Counted from the stretch's first letter, positions 16,391 through 24,616 are shown. The stretch is DNA of 34,953 bases from DATARH01 sp035504075 (GCA_035504075.1 DATJSO010000249.1:1-34953), one strand, 5' to 3'. Numbers and translations: made by a program. The notes: generated by a model from the sequence alone, not told the origin.

Positions 16391-17748
16391 CGACGCTGAT
16401 CAATCTGCCGCCCGACGCACCGATTATCGGCCCCGGCGTCAATCTGGCGCGGCTCAACGAGGAGATTGCCGGGCGCGTGCTCAGCCCGCGGCCGCCGCTG
16501 TGGTGGACGCTGTCGTTCGGGTTTTCGCTGCTGCTCGTCATCGTGCTGGTCGTCGCGATGGCCTGGGTGTTCGTTTTTGCCGTCGGCACCTGGGGCATCA
16601 ACATCCCGGTCGCCTGGGGACTGGCGATCGCCGAATACGTCTGGTGGACCGGCTTGGCGGCCGGGGCGATGCTGCTGTCGGCGCTGTTCTACGTGACCGG
16701 CTCGCCGTGGCGGCCGGCAACCCAGCGGATCGCCGAGGCCGCCGTGCTCGGCAGCCTTGCCGCCGGCGGCATCATGCCGATCCTGCATCTCGGGCGACAG
16801 GGGCTTTTCTACTGGAATTTCCCGTATTCGACCGTCATGGCGGTATGGCCGAATTTCCTCAGCCCGCTTCTGTGGGATTTCGTCTCGATCCTGTGCTTCG
16901 TCGTCAGCGGCGTATTTTTTTATTACATCGGAATCCTCCCCGACCTTGCGAGCCTGCGCGACATGGCGCGCGCGCCGAGAAAGCAGTTTCTATACGGGCT
17001 GGCCGCGCTTGGCTGGCGCGGCTCGGCGCGGCAGTGGCAGAGCCATCGCACGGCGTACGAGCTGACGGCGGCCGTCATGGCGGCGCTCGTCATCTCGGTG
17101 CACGGCGTTGTCGGGCTCGACTTTGCGGGCGGCCTGACGCCGGGGTGGCATTCGACGCAATTCCCGCCGTATTTCTTTTTCGGGGCCGTGCTGTCGGGCA
17201 CCGGCCTCGTGCTGATGCTCGCGATCGGCTTACGGCATGCCTATAATTTACAGGATATCATTACCGGCTATCATTTGAACATTCTGGCTAAGCTGGTGCT
17301 CGTCGGCAGCTTGTTGCTGGTTTACTCCTACCTTTGGGAAGGATTTGGCGCGATTTACGGCAGCGATATCGCCGTACATACGATGTACATGGACCGGTTG
17401 ACCGGTTTCTATGCCCCCGCTTTCTGGGCCAGGCTCGCGCTTAACGCCGTCATCCCGCAATTATTGTGGCTTCCGATCGTCCGCCGCAGCGAGATCCTTT
17501 TGGTGTTGATCTCCCTCGGCGCCGTCATCGGCATGTGGCTCGAACCGTATATGATCGTCGTCCAAAGCCTGCACCGCGACTATATGCCGTCCTATTGGGG
17601 CGAATACTGGCCGACGTTTTGGGATTGGGCGACCTTGGCCGGTTCGGTCGGCCTGTTCCTCGTCATATTCCTGCTGCTGATCCGGCTCGTGCCGGTCGTC
17701 TCGATGTTTCAGATGCGGCAACTCGTCGAAGAGGCGAGGCCGCAATGA
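16387..17748 (+). CDS. actC: Alternative complex III subunit ActC, NrfD-like quinol-binding membrane protein
   Basis: ActC is an NrfD/PsrC-family integral membrane subunit of about 453 residues, with some ten hydrophobic spans beginning near residue 40. It is expected to bind quinol on the periplasmic side next to ActB. Conserved-looking stretches include EYVWWTGLAAGAMLLSALFY, GRQGLFYWNFPYS, SVHGVVGLDFAG, PGWHSTQFPPYFFFGA and YGSDIAVHTMYM. The start is a GTG at 16387 overlapping the actB stop codon (GTGA). An upstream in-frame ATG would lie inside actB. The segment at 17220-17480 uses AT-ending codons (tta, att, cat, gga) much more than the surrounding sequence, which is noted as a finding. 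Confidence 0.95.
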   Translation: MTTLINLPPDAPIIGPGVNLARLNEEIAGRVLSPRPPLWWTLSFGFSLLLVIVLVVAMAWVFVFAVGTWGINIPVAWGLAIAEYVWWTGLAAGAMLLSALFYVTGSPWRPATQRIAEAAVLGSLAAGGIMPILHLGRQGLFYWNFPYSTVMAVWPNFLSPLLWDFVSILCFVVSGVFFYYIGILPDLASLRDMARAPRKQFLYGLAALGWRGSARQWQSHRTAYELTAAVMAALVISVHGVVGLDFAGGLTPGWHSTQFPPYFFFGAVLSGTGLVLMLAIGLRHAYNLQDIITGYHLNILAKLVLVGSLLLVYSYLWEGFGAIYGSDIAVHTMYMDRLTGFYAPAFWARLALNAVIPQLLWLPIVRRSEILLVLISLGAVIGMWLEPYMIVVQSLHRDYMPSYWGEYWPTFWDWATLAGSVGLFLVIFLLLIRLVPVVSMFQMRQLVEEARPQ

Positions 17749-18290
17749 ACGACGAGACATACGGCATTATCGGTGTGTTTACGACGCCCTCGGCGATGAC
17801 CGCGGCGGCGGCGCGGATCGTCGCGCTGGGCTTCCGCAGGGTCGAGGCCTACGCCCCCTGCCCGGTTCCCGAAGCAGCCCGCATCCTGCATCCGCAGCAT
17901 TCGCGCCGCCGCTGGTTTCTCGCGGCAGCGCTCTTTCTCGGCGGCGTCTCCGGCGCGCTGTGGGGCTATTTCATCCAGTACTGGGACGCGGTGCTGAGCT
18001 ACCCGATCATCGTCGGCGGCCGCCCGCTCGACAGCTGGCCGGCATTCATCGTTTCCGCCGTCGAATTCGGGCTGCTCTGCGCCATCGCCGCCGGTCTCTT
18101 TGCGCTGCTCGTGACGTGCCGGCTGCCGCTGCTCTATGACCCGATCGACAACGCCGAGGAGATCGTGCGGGCGTCGCGCGACCGCTTTGTGCTGTTTCTC
18201 GCCGCGAACGACGCGAGTTTCGAGCGGGGGATCGTGCGCCGGCTGTTCGAGCGGCTCGACGCCGAGCGGATCGAGGAGGTGGCGCGGTGA
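17745..18290 (+). CDS. actD: Alternative complex III subunit ActD (DUF3341)
   Basis: ActD is a small membrane subunit of alternative complex III with unclear function. The 181-residue product begins with a ferredoxin-like-fold region (YGIIGVFTTPSAMTAAAARI, then RRVEAYAPCPVPE). Two membrane spans follow (about residues 50-75 and 100-125) and then a soluble C-terminal part starting LPLLYDPIDNAEEI. This layout is the DUF3341 pattern always seen in act operons. The ATG overlaps the actC stop codon as ATGA. A longer frame starting at 17466 is an out-of-frame shadow within actC. Confidence 0.93.
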   Translation: MNDETYGIIGVFTTPSAMTAAAARIVALGFRRVEAYAPCPVPEAARILHPQHSRRRWFLAAALFLGGVSGALWGYFIQYWDAVLSYPIIVGGRPLDSWPAFIVSAVEFGLLCAIAAGLFALLVTCRLPLLYDPIDNAEEIVRASRDRFVLFLAANDASFERGIVRRLFERLDAERIEEVAR

Positions 18291-18805
18291 GGGCGCGGCC
18301 GCTCCTGATCATCGCCGGCGTCGTCGTGGCCCTTGCCGCCTGCGACAACATGGCCAACCAGCCGAAGCGGCTGCCCTATGAGCTGCCGTTCGGCGCCGAG
18401 GCGATGTGGCCGGTATTGCCGCCGCCCGATACGATTGCCCGCGACGAGCACGTGCAGCCGCCGCCGGCGCCGCCGGTCACGCTGGCATTGCTGCAGCGCG
18501 GCCAGCAGCGGTTCAACATCTATTGCGCACCGTGCCACGCGCGGTTCGGCGACGGCAACGGCATGATCGTGCAGCGCGGCTTCCCGCACCCGCCGTCTTT
18601 CTACAGCCAGCCGCTGATAAAAGCGTCCAACCAGCATTATTATGACGTGATCACCCACGGCCACGGCGTCATGTACCCGTATGCCGACCGGGTCGCGCCC
18701 GCCGACCGCTGGGCCGTCATCGCCTATATTCGCGCCTTGCAGGCGAGCTCCAACGCGACGCTCGCCGATGTGCCGGCGGGCATCCGCCCCGTGCTGCAGC
18801 AATGA
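18287..18805 (+). CDS. actE: Alternative complex III subunit ActE, monohaem cytochrome c lipoprotein
   Basis: ActE is a monohaem cytochrome c subunit. The 172-residue product opens with a lipoprotein signal whose lipobox LAAC ends at Cys19. It then has one haem motif CAPCH around residue 81, followed by the RFGDGNGMIVQRGFP loop. A methionine in GVMYPYADRV is the probable sixth haem ligand. It should be tethered to the periplasmic face and pass electrons from ActA to the downstream oxidase. The GTG at 18287 overlaps the actD stop codon as GTGA, and the 3' end overlaps actF. Confidence 0.94.
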   Translation: MRARPLLIIAGVVVALAACDNMANQPKRLPYELPFGAEAMWPVLPPPDTIARDEHVQPPPAPPVTLALLQRGQQRFNIYCAPCHARFGDGNGMIVQRGFPHPPSFYSQPLIKASNQHYYDVITHGHGVMYPYADRVAPADRWAVIAYIRALQASSNATLADVPAGIRPVLQQ

Positions 18806-19914
18806 CCGGCTCGCGCTCGTGGCTGGCGTTCAACGCGGGCGGCCTCACGGTGCTCGCCCTCGGCATCGCCGGCTGCATCGTCGGCGGCTGGTTCTATGGC
18901 AGCCAGGTGTTCTTCCGCGCCTGGCTGTGCACCTACCTGTTCTGGCTCGGCGTGCCGCTCGCCGGCGTCGCGCTGGTGCTGGTGCACGATCTGACCGGCG
19001 GGCAGTGGATGGCGAGCACCCGACCGGTGCTTGACGCGGCAATCGCGACGATGCCGCTCGCGACGCTGTCCGGTATCGCTGCCTTTGTCGGGCTGCATGC
19101 GCTTTACGGCTGGACACATCCGGCGTCGAGCCTGACCAACACCTGGTATCTCAACCCGATCGCCTTCTATGCGCGCTACGCCGCTTACGTCATGCTGTGG
19201 AATGGGCTGGCGGCGTTTGCGCTGTGGGCGCCGCGCGGCATGCGCAGCCCGATCGCACCGGGGCTGTCGTGGGTGAGCGGGTTGGGGCTCGTCGCGCTGG
19301 CGCTGTCGAGCGGGTTTGCGTCGATCGATTGGATGCTGTCGCTGACCCCGGGCTTCTGGTCGTCGATCTTCCCGATGATCGCGGCGGCGAGCTGGTTCAA
19401 CACCGGGTTTGCGCTCGTGCTGCTGACGGTGGCGCTGGCCGGCTGGCCGGCGGCCGACCGTCGCGACCACATGGCCGACCTCGCGCGCATCCTGCTCGCG
19501 ACGACTCTGTTGTGGGCCTATGTCGAATTCAGCCAGTTCCTGATCATCTGGGAGGAGAATCTCAAAACCGAGATCCCGTGGTATCTCGACCGCCTCGCGC
19601 CGGCATGGCATGGCGCGCTCTATGCCGCGGCCGCCGGCGGTTTTTTCCTGCCGTTCTTCATCCTGATCTGGACGCCGGGCAAATACGACCGCCGCGTCGT
19701 CGTGGCGGTATGCGTGTTTGTGCTGCTCAGCCGCATCGCCGACAAGTGGTGGCTCGTGCTGGCGCAGTACCGCACGGCCGGGCCGTTCTGGCTCGACGTG
19801 GCGGCGCTCCTCGCACTGGGCGGCCTCGTCATCCTGCCGTTCGGCTGGGCGCTGCGCTACGTCGATCGCCTGGTGCCGGGAACCGAGCCATTGTGGAAGT
19901 CGGGGCATGGCTGA
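18802..19914 (+). CDS. actF: Alternative complex III subunit ActF, NrfD-like membrane protein
   Basis: ActF is the second large membrane subunit of alternative complex III, paralogous to ActC. The 370-residue product contains around ten hydrophobic segments. Family stretches include GGWFYGSQVFFRAWLCTYLF, LNPIAFYARYAAY, SIDWMLSLTPGFWSSIFPM and the charged EFSQFLIIWEENLKTEIPWY. The acidic and aromatic residues in that last helix match the region proposed to matter for proton transfer. The ATG overlaps the actE stop as ATGA, and its end overlaps the next small gene by 8 bases. Confidence 0.94.
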   Translation: MTGSRSWLAFNAGGLTVLALGIAGCIVGGWFYGSQVFFRAWLCTYLFWLGVPLAGVALVLVHDLTGGQWMASTRPVLDAAIATMPLATLSGIAAFVGLHALYGWTHPASSLTNTWYLNPIAFYARYAAYVMLWNGLAAFALWAPRGMRSPIAPGLSWVSGLGLVALALSSGFASIDWMLSLTPGFWSSIFPMIAAASWFNTGFALVLLTVALAGWPAADRRDHMADLARILLATTLLWAYVEFSQFLIIWEENLKTEIPWYLDRLAPAWHGALYAAAAGGFFLPFFILIWTPGKYDRRVVVAVCVFVLLSRIADKWWLVLAQYRTAGPFWLDVAALLALGGLVILPFGWALRYVDRLVPGTEPLWKSGHG

Positions 19915-20281
19915 GACCGCCAAGTTCATTCAACAAAACCCGCACACGGCCTTTGAAGACAAAGACTGGTCGATCGGGCTTGTCGGCTGGCTGTTTCTCG
20001 CGACGCTGGCGCTCCTGATCATCTCGCCCTTCGTATTGCTCGCGGCGTTTCCGCGTTCGATGCCGGATCAGAGCCGGCGGCTGCTCGTCGAACCGGCGGC
20101 GCCGCGGCTGCAGATCGCACCCTATCTCGATCTTGCGAGTTTCCAGGTCGCCGAGGACAGGAAGCTCGACACCTATTACTGGATCGATAAGTCCAAGGGC
20201 ATCGTGCATATCCCGATCGCCGCGGCGATGCAGAAACTGGCGCGCCGGGGCATCACCGGTTTCCCACAGGCACCGCGATGA
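19907..20281 (+). CDS. Small single-span protein of the act-cox cluster, function unknown
   Basis: This 124-residue protein has one strong membrane helix (about residues 24-49, ending LLAAFP) and a C-terminal domain outside the membrane. That domain includes LASFQVAEDRKLDTYYWIDK followed by GIVHIPIAAAMQKLARRG. Proteins with this pattern, a Tyr-Trp-Ile/Val-Asp motif followed by I-P-I and a short helix, recur in act-sco-cox operons as I recall them. The likeliest role is an accessory subunit or assembly factor of alternative complex III or its oxidase. The ATG at 19907 overlaps actF by 8 bases, and its stop overlaps the sco start as ATGA. No enzymatic motif is seen. Confidence 0.85.
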   Translation: MAETAKFIQQNPHTAFEDKDWSIGLVGWLFLATLALLIISPFVLLAAFPRSMPDQSRRLLVEPAAPRLQIAPYLDLASFQVAEDRKLDTYYWIDKSKGIVHIPIAAAMQKLARRGITGFPQAPR

Positions 20282-21060
20282 GGCGCGTTGCCGCACTGCT
20301 GTTTGCCGCCGCGCTGCTGGGAATGCCGATGGGCGCGCCGCGCGCCGCCGCTGCGGATGTGTGGAATTTCGCGTGGCGGCCGCATGCCGGCGCGACGCTG
20401 CCGCTGCAGACGATATTGCGGGACTCCGGGGGACGCACCGTGAGCCTTCGCCGCTATTTCCACCACACGCCGGTCATTCTGATTCTGGAATACCTGCACT
20501 GTCGCACGCTGTGCGGCGTGACGCTGCAAAACGTCGTTGCGGCGCTCGACAAATTGCCGTTCGACGCCGGGCGCGACTTCCAGTTCGTGGCGATCAGCAT
20601 CGACCCGCGCGACACGCCGCGCGACGCCGCCGCCGCCAAGGCAAAATACCTCGCCGGCTATCACCATTACGACGGCGCCGCCGGCATCCACTTTCTGACC
20701 GGGTCGGAAAAATCGGTGCGGCCGATCGCGCGGGCCGTCGGCTTTCCCTATGCCTACGACCCCGAACTCGACGAGTACATCCACCCGGCCGGCTTTATCA
20801 TCGCATCGCCGACCGGCCGCATCAGCCGCTACATCCTCGGCGTTGCCGTAACGCCGGCGCAGCTCTCAGCCGCGATTGCCGACGCCGAGCAAGACAAGGC
20901 ACTCAGCCCGATCAGCCGATTGCTGCTGCTGTGTCACGTCCAGGGCATCGTCGGCCGGTTCACCGTGCCGGTCATGGCGGCATTTACGATCGCCGACATC
21001 ACCGCCGGCATTGCGCTGCTCGCCCTCTTCGCCGTCATCCTGCGCCGCCGTCATCGCTGA
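20278..21060 (+). CDS. sco: SCO1/SenC family copper chaperone
   Basis: SCO proteins deliver copper to, or keep reduced, the CuA site of cytochrome oxidase subunit II. The 260-residue product has an N-terminal signal (residues 1-25), a thioredoxin-like domain, and the copper-binding CxxxC as Cys75 and Cys79 (HCRTLCG). The third ligand is His169 in EYIHPAGF. The C-terminal extension ends in a membrane helix (about residues 235-255) followed by RRRHR, so the protein is anchored at its C-terminus with the domain in the periplasm. It lies between the act genes and coxB, with 5 bases before the coxB start. Confidence 0.94.
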   Translation: MRRVAALLFAAALLGMPMGAPRAAAADVWNFAWRPHAGATLPLQTILRDSGGRTVSLRRYFHHTPVILILEYLHCRTLCGVTLQNVVAALDKLPFDAGRDFQFVAISIDPRDTPRDAAAAKAKYLAGYHHYDGAAGIHFLTGSEKSVRPIARAVGFPYAYDPELDEYIHPAGFIIASPTGRISRYILGVAVTPAQLSAAIADAEQDKALSPISRLLLLCHVQGIVGRFTVPVMAAFTIADITAGIALLALFAVILRRRHR

Positions 21061-21065
21061 AGCCG

Positions 21066-22016
21066 ATGTACCACTGGATGCCCTTTTGGCCGCGGACGGC
21101 CGCCAATACCGGTCATGCGATAAATTCGCTGTTTGTCGCCGAGCTCGCACTGTCACTCGCCGTGCTGGCGATGGTTGTCGGCATGATCGCCAGCTTCGGC
21201 TTCGTCTATCGCCGTGGCAGCGCCGCCTCGCGCGCCGATTTGACAAAGAAGACCTGGCATTTCGAGATCGGCTGGACCAGCGCGACGTTCCTGTTGTTTC
21301 TCGTCGCCTTCATTTGGGGCTCGTACGTTTACATCTGGGCATACCAGACGCCGCCGGGGAACCTGGAAATCTATGTCGTCGCCAAGCAGTTCATGTGGAA
21401 GTTCGAACACCCGGGCGGGCAGCGCGAAATCGATACGCTGCACGTGCCGGCCGGCCAATCAATTCGCCTCGTCCTCGCCTCCGAGGACGTGATCCACGCC
21501 CTTTACATTCCGGCGTTCCGGCTGCAGCGCGACGTGATCCCGGGCACTTACGAGACGTTGTGGTTCAAGGCCGAACGGCCGGGCACCTACCGGCTCGAAT
21601 GCGCCGAATTCTGCGGCACGCAGCATGCCCACATGGACGGCGCGGTCATCGTCATGCCGCCGCCCGATTACGCCCGCTGGCTCGCCGAGCGCGGTATCCA
21701 CGAGTCGCTCGCCGAACAGGGCGAAAAGCTGTTTCGCGCGCGCGGCTGCAGCGGCTGCCACGGTGCCAACAGCACCGTGCACGCGCCCTCGCTGGTCGGC
21801 GTCTACGGCACCCTCGTGCACCTGCAGGACGGCACCGTGCGCCGGGCCGACGAAAAATACCTGCGTGAGTGCATCCTGAACCCGCGCAGCTTCACGGTGG
21901 CCGGCTATCCGCCGGTAATGCCGGATTTTTCAGGCCAGCTGAGCGAAGACGATTTGATCGAGCTGATCGCCTACATCCGCTCTTTGAACAGCCAAAACGC
22001 GGGGTCCGCGCCATGA
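21066..22016 (+). CDS. coxB: Cytochrome c oxidase subunit II with fused cytochrome c domain (caa3-type)
   Basis: The 316-residue subunit II starts with two membrane helices, then the cupredoxin domain holding the binuclear CuA centre. The visible CuA ligands are His144 (EDVIHALYIP) and the cluster Cys179, Glu181, Cys183, His187, Met190 in CAEFCGTQHAHM. A cytochrome c domain follows with CSGCH at residues 228-232 and a probable axial Met in PVMPDFSGQLSEDDL. Such fused subunits accept electrons directly from ActE or a soluble cytochrome. The start at 21066 is 5 bases after sco. A longer frame from 20133 is only an out-of-frame extension through sco. The stop overlaps coxA as ATGA. Confidence 0.95.
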   Translation: MYHWMPFWPRTAANTGHAINSLFVAELALSLAVLAMVVGMIASFGFVYRRGSAASRADLTKKTWHFEIGWTSATFLLFLVAFIWGSYVYIWAYQTPPGNLEIYVVAKQFMWKFEHPGGQREIDTLHVPAGQSIRLVLASEDVIHALYIPAFRLQRDVIPGTYETLWFKAERPGTYRLECAEFCGTQHAHMDGAVIVMPPPDYARWLAERGIHESLAEQGEKLFRARGCSGCHGANSTVHAPSLVGVYGTLVHLQDGTVRRADEKYLRECILNPRSFTVAGYPPVMPDFSGQLSEDDLIELIAYIRSLNSQNAGSAP

Positions 22017-23665
22017 GCGTCGAAGCGGCACAACCGGCCGACTTTGCGCAGCCGAGCTATCTCGACAGCGGCCACACGATCCGCTCCTGGCTGCTGACGA
22101 CCGACCACAAGCGCATCGCGATGATGTTTCTTGCGTCGATCACGTTCTGGTTCTTCATCGGCGGCATGGCCGCGACGCTGGTGCGGCTGAGCCTCGCGAC
22201 ACCGGACGGGCTGCTGCAGCCGGACATCTTCAACCGTGCGTTCACGATGCACGGCATCATCATGGTTTGGCTGTTCCTCATCCCTTCGATCCCGGCGACG
22301 CTCGGCAATTTCTTCGTCCCGATCATGATCGGCGCGCACGACCTCGCGTTCCCGCGCCTCAACCTGTTGAGCCTTTACGTGTTCAATCTGTCCGGCCTCG
22401 TCGTGCTCTATGCCGTGCTGCTGGGGGGCGTCGACACCGGCTGGTATTTCTACACGCCGTACTCGACGCTCTACTCGAACAGCTATGTGTTCGCAGCGGC
22501 GATGGCGATCTTCATCAACGGGTATTCGTCGATCCTGACTGGCCTGAATTTCGTCGTGACGGTTCACAAGCTGCGCGCGCCGGGGATGACCTGGAGCCGG
22601 CTGCCGCTGTTTGTGTGGGCGATCTACGCGGTCAGCGTCGTCATGCTGCTGGCGACGCCGGCCCTCGCGATGGACATGATCCTGCTCGGCGCCGACCGCA
22701 TCATGGGGCTCGGCATGTTCGACCCCTCGCGCGGCGGCGATCCGCTGTTGTGGCAGCACATGTTCTGGTTCTACTCCCACCCGGCCGTCTACATCATGAT
22801 CCTGCCGGGGATGGGCGTCGTCAGCGAGGTGATCTCATGCTACTCGCGGCGCCCGATTTTCGGCTACGGCGGCATGGCGACCTCGATGATGGCGATCGCC
22901 GTGCTCGGTTTTTTCGTCTGGGCGCATCACATGTTCACCGCCGGCATCTCGATTTATTCCGCCGTCGTGTTTTCATTGATGAGCTTTGTTGTCGGCGTGC
23001 CGTCGGCGATCAAAGTGTTCAATTGGACCGTCAGCCTGCACAAGGGCTCGATCATTTTTGACGCGCCGATGATCTACGCGATCGGTTTCATCCTGCTGTT
23101 TACGATCGGCGGCCTGACCGGCCTCATGCTGGCGACGCTGGCGGTCGACATCCACGTGCACGACACCTATTTCGTCGTCGCGCATTTTCACTACATCATG
23201 GTCGGCGGCGCGGTCAGCGCCTTCTTTGCCGGGCTGCATTACTGGTGGCCGAAGATCACCGGCCGGCTGTATCCGGAAGCCGTTGCGCGCTTTACCGCAC
23301 TGCTGACCTTTGTCGGCTTCAACGTGACATTCTTCCCGCAATTCGTCCTCGGCTATCTCGGCATGCCGCGGCGCTATTACGCCTACCCGCCGCAATGGCA
23401 GTCGTGGAACGTGCTGTCATCGGCCGGCGCCTCGATTCTGGCAGTCGCCTATGCCCTGCCGCTGTTTTATCTCGGCTGGTCGCTGCTCTATGGCAAGCGC
23501 GCCGGGCCCAACCCGTGGGGCGCCACCGGCCTCGAATGGACGACGCCGTCGCCGCCGCCCGAGCACAATTTTGCAGTGACGCCGGTCGTCACGCTCGGGC
23601 CCTATTCCTATGACCCCGAGGACGGCAGCTACCGCACCCAGGACGGCACCCACTATGCCCTCTGA
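22013..23665 (+). CDS. coxA: Cytochrome c oxidase subunit I, A2-type haem-copper oxidase
   Basis: This 550-residue catalytic subunit has twelve or more membrane helices and all metal ligands: His80 (MHGII, haem a), His256, His305 and His306 (CuB), and His391 and His393 (AHFHY, haems a3 and a). Tyr260 would cross-link to His256. The helix VI motif is YSHPAVYIMILPG: Ala258 replaces the glutamate of HPEVY, and Tyr254-Ser255 are present, as described for A2-type oxidases. The D-channel entry residue appears kept in GAHDLAFPRLN. The enzyme reduces O2 to water and pumps protons. It overlaps coxB by 4 bases and coxC by 11. Confidence 0.96.
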   Translation: MSVEAAQPADFAQPSYLDSGHTIRSWLLTTDHKRIAMMFLASITFWFFIGGMAATLVRLSLATPDGLLQPDIFNRAFTMHGIIMVWLFLIPSIPATLGNFFVPIMIGAHDLAFPRLNLLSLYVFNLSGLVVLYAVLLGGVDTGWYFYTPYSTLYSNSYVFAAAMAIFINGYSSILTGLNFVVTVHKLRAPGMTWSRLPLFVWAIYAVSVVMLLATPALAMDMILLGADRIMGLGMFDPSRGGDPLLWQHMFWFYSHPAVYIMILPGMGVVSEVISCYSRRPIFGYGGMATSMMAIAVLGFFVWAHHMFTAGISIYSAVVFSLMSFVVGVPSAIKVFNWTVSLHKGSIIFDAPMIYAIGFILLFTIGGLTGLMLATLAVDIHVHDTYFVVAHFHYIMVGGAVSAFFAGLHYWWPKITGRLYPEAVARFTALLTFVGFNVTFFPQFVLGYLGMPRRYYAYPPQWQSWNVLSSAGASILAVAYALPLFYLGWSLLYGKRAGPNPWGATGLEWTTPSPPPEHNFAVTPVVTLGPYSYDPEDGSYRTQDGTHYAL

Positions 23666-24305
23666 ATACACCGTCGAGCCCCACATCCAATACGCCTCGC
23701 TCGAACACCAGGGCGATTCCGCACAGGATTGCATGTGGGTGTTTCTCGCGACCGAGACCGTGTTTTTCGGCGCGATCATCTTCACCTATTTCCTCTACCG
23801 GGTTTTCTACTCCGCGGAATTTGACGTGGCCGGCAAGGACGCCGTGTTCTGGTGCGGCAGCGTCAATATCGGCATCCTGTTGACCAGCAGCCTGACAATG
23901 GTGTTGGCGGTCAACAGCGGCGCCCAGGGACGGCGGCGGGCGATGATCTGGTGGCTGATCGCGACGATGGCGCTCGGCTTCATCTTCATGGCCGTCAAAG
24001 GTTATGAATATTACCAGGATTTCACCGACCGCGTTGTCCCGGCAGTGAATTTCCTGATGAAGCCGGAAGAGGCGCCGGCCGGGGAATTGTTCTGGGACTT
24101 TTACTGGATCGCCACCGCGCTGCATGCGATCCATCTGACGATCGGCCTCGCGCTGATTGCCTACGTATTGTTGTGGCGGATCCGGCGGGGTGAAATCACG
24201 CCTGAATACTATCAGCCGCTGGAGGTTATCGCCATCTATTGGAGTTTTGTCGATACCGTATGGCTGTTTCTCTATCCCTCGATTTACCTGTTGGGGCGGT
24301 CGTGA
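23655..24305 (+). CDS. coxC: Cytochrome c oxidase subunit III
   Basis: The 216-residue subunit III has five hydrophobic spans, the shorter form usual in caa3-type oxidases; mitochondrial-type subunits have seven. Motifs include FLATETVFFGAIIFTYFLY, FMAVKGYEYYQDF, FYWIATALHAIHLTIGL and the terminal YWSFVDTVWLFLYPSIYLL. The subunit stabilises proton uptake into subunit I. The ATG at 23655 lies inside the coxA 3' end (11-base overlap), and its stop codon overlaps the coxD start as GTGA. Confidence 0.94.
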   Translation: MPSEYTVEPHIQYASLEHQGDSAQDCMWVFLATETVFFGAIIFTYFLYRVFYSAEFDVAGKDAVFWCGSVNIGILLTSSLTMVLAVNSGAQGRRRAMIWWLIATMALGFIFMAVKGYEYYQDFTDRVVPAVNFLMKPEEAPAGELFWDFYWIATALHAIHLTIGLALIAYVLLWRIRRGEITPEYYQPLEVIAIYWSFVDTVWLFLYPSIYLLGRS

Positions 24306-24616
24306 AGCTCAACCTCGAAGTCGATGCCCGGAAGGCCGGCCCGGCGCTGTTCGTCATCGCGTGGGCGTTTCTGCTGGTGCTGACGGGGATCAGCATATGG
24401 ACCGCCTTCCTCGGCCTCGGCAGCTGGGCGGCGGTCCTCGAATACGGCATCGCGGCGGTGCAGACAGGGATCCTGTTCACCTTTTTCATGCGGCTGAAGG
24501 GGCCGCCGAGCGTGAAATGGGTGTTCGCCGGCAGCGGGTTTTTCTGGTTGTCGGTGTTGATCGGGTATTCCTTTCTCGATTACGCGACCCGGAGCGGCTG
24601 GCCATGGCATGGCTGA
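24302..24616 (+). CDS. coxD: Cytochrome c oxidase subunit IV (prokaryotic COX4 family)
   Basis: This 104-residue protein has three hydrophobic spans: residues about 14-34, 40-60 and 72-92. It includes the family's FFMRLKGPPSVKWVFAGSGF stretch between the second and third. It sits directly after coxC, as small subunit IV genes do, and probably packs against subunits I and III. The start is a GTG at 24302 overlapping the coxC stop. A longer ATG frame from 24239 would lie within coxC. It is the last recognisable oxidase gene; no haem a synthase or CtaG is seen. Confidence 0.88.
   Translation: MKLNLEVDARKAGPALFVIAWAFLLVLTGISIWTAFLGLGSWAAVLEYGIAAVQTGILFTFFMRLKGPPSVKWVFAGSGFFWLSVLIGYSFLDYATRSGWPWHG

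Noticed and set aside
17466..17744. N-terminal extension of ActD
   Set aside because: It is out-of-frame sequence inside actC. The DUF3341 region begins at the ATG overlapping the actC stop codon.
20133..21065. Long N-terminal extension of coxB, giving a 627-residue protein
   Set aside because: The extension is the out-of-frame reading of the small protein and sco. Conserved subunit II sequence begins at the ATG at 21066.
22778..22792. Ala in HPAVY as an inactivating mutation of CoxA
   Set aside because: All metal ligands and the cross-linking Tyr are intact, and the adjacent Tyr-Ser pair fits the known A2-type solution, so the enzyme is likely active.
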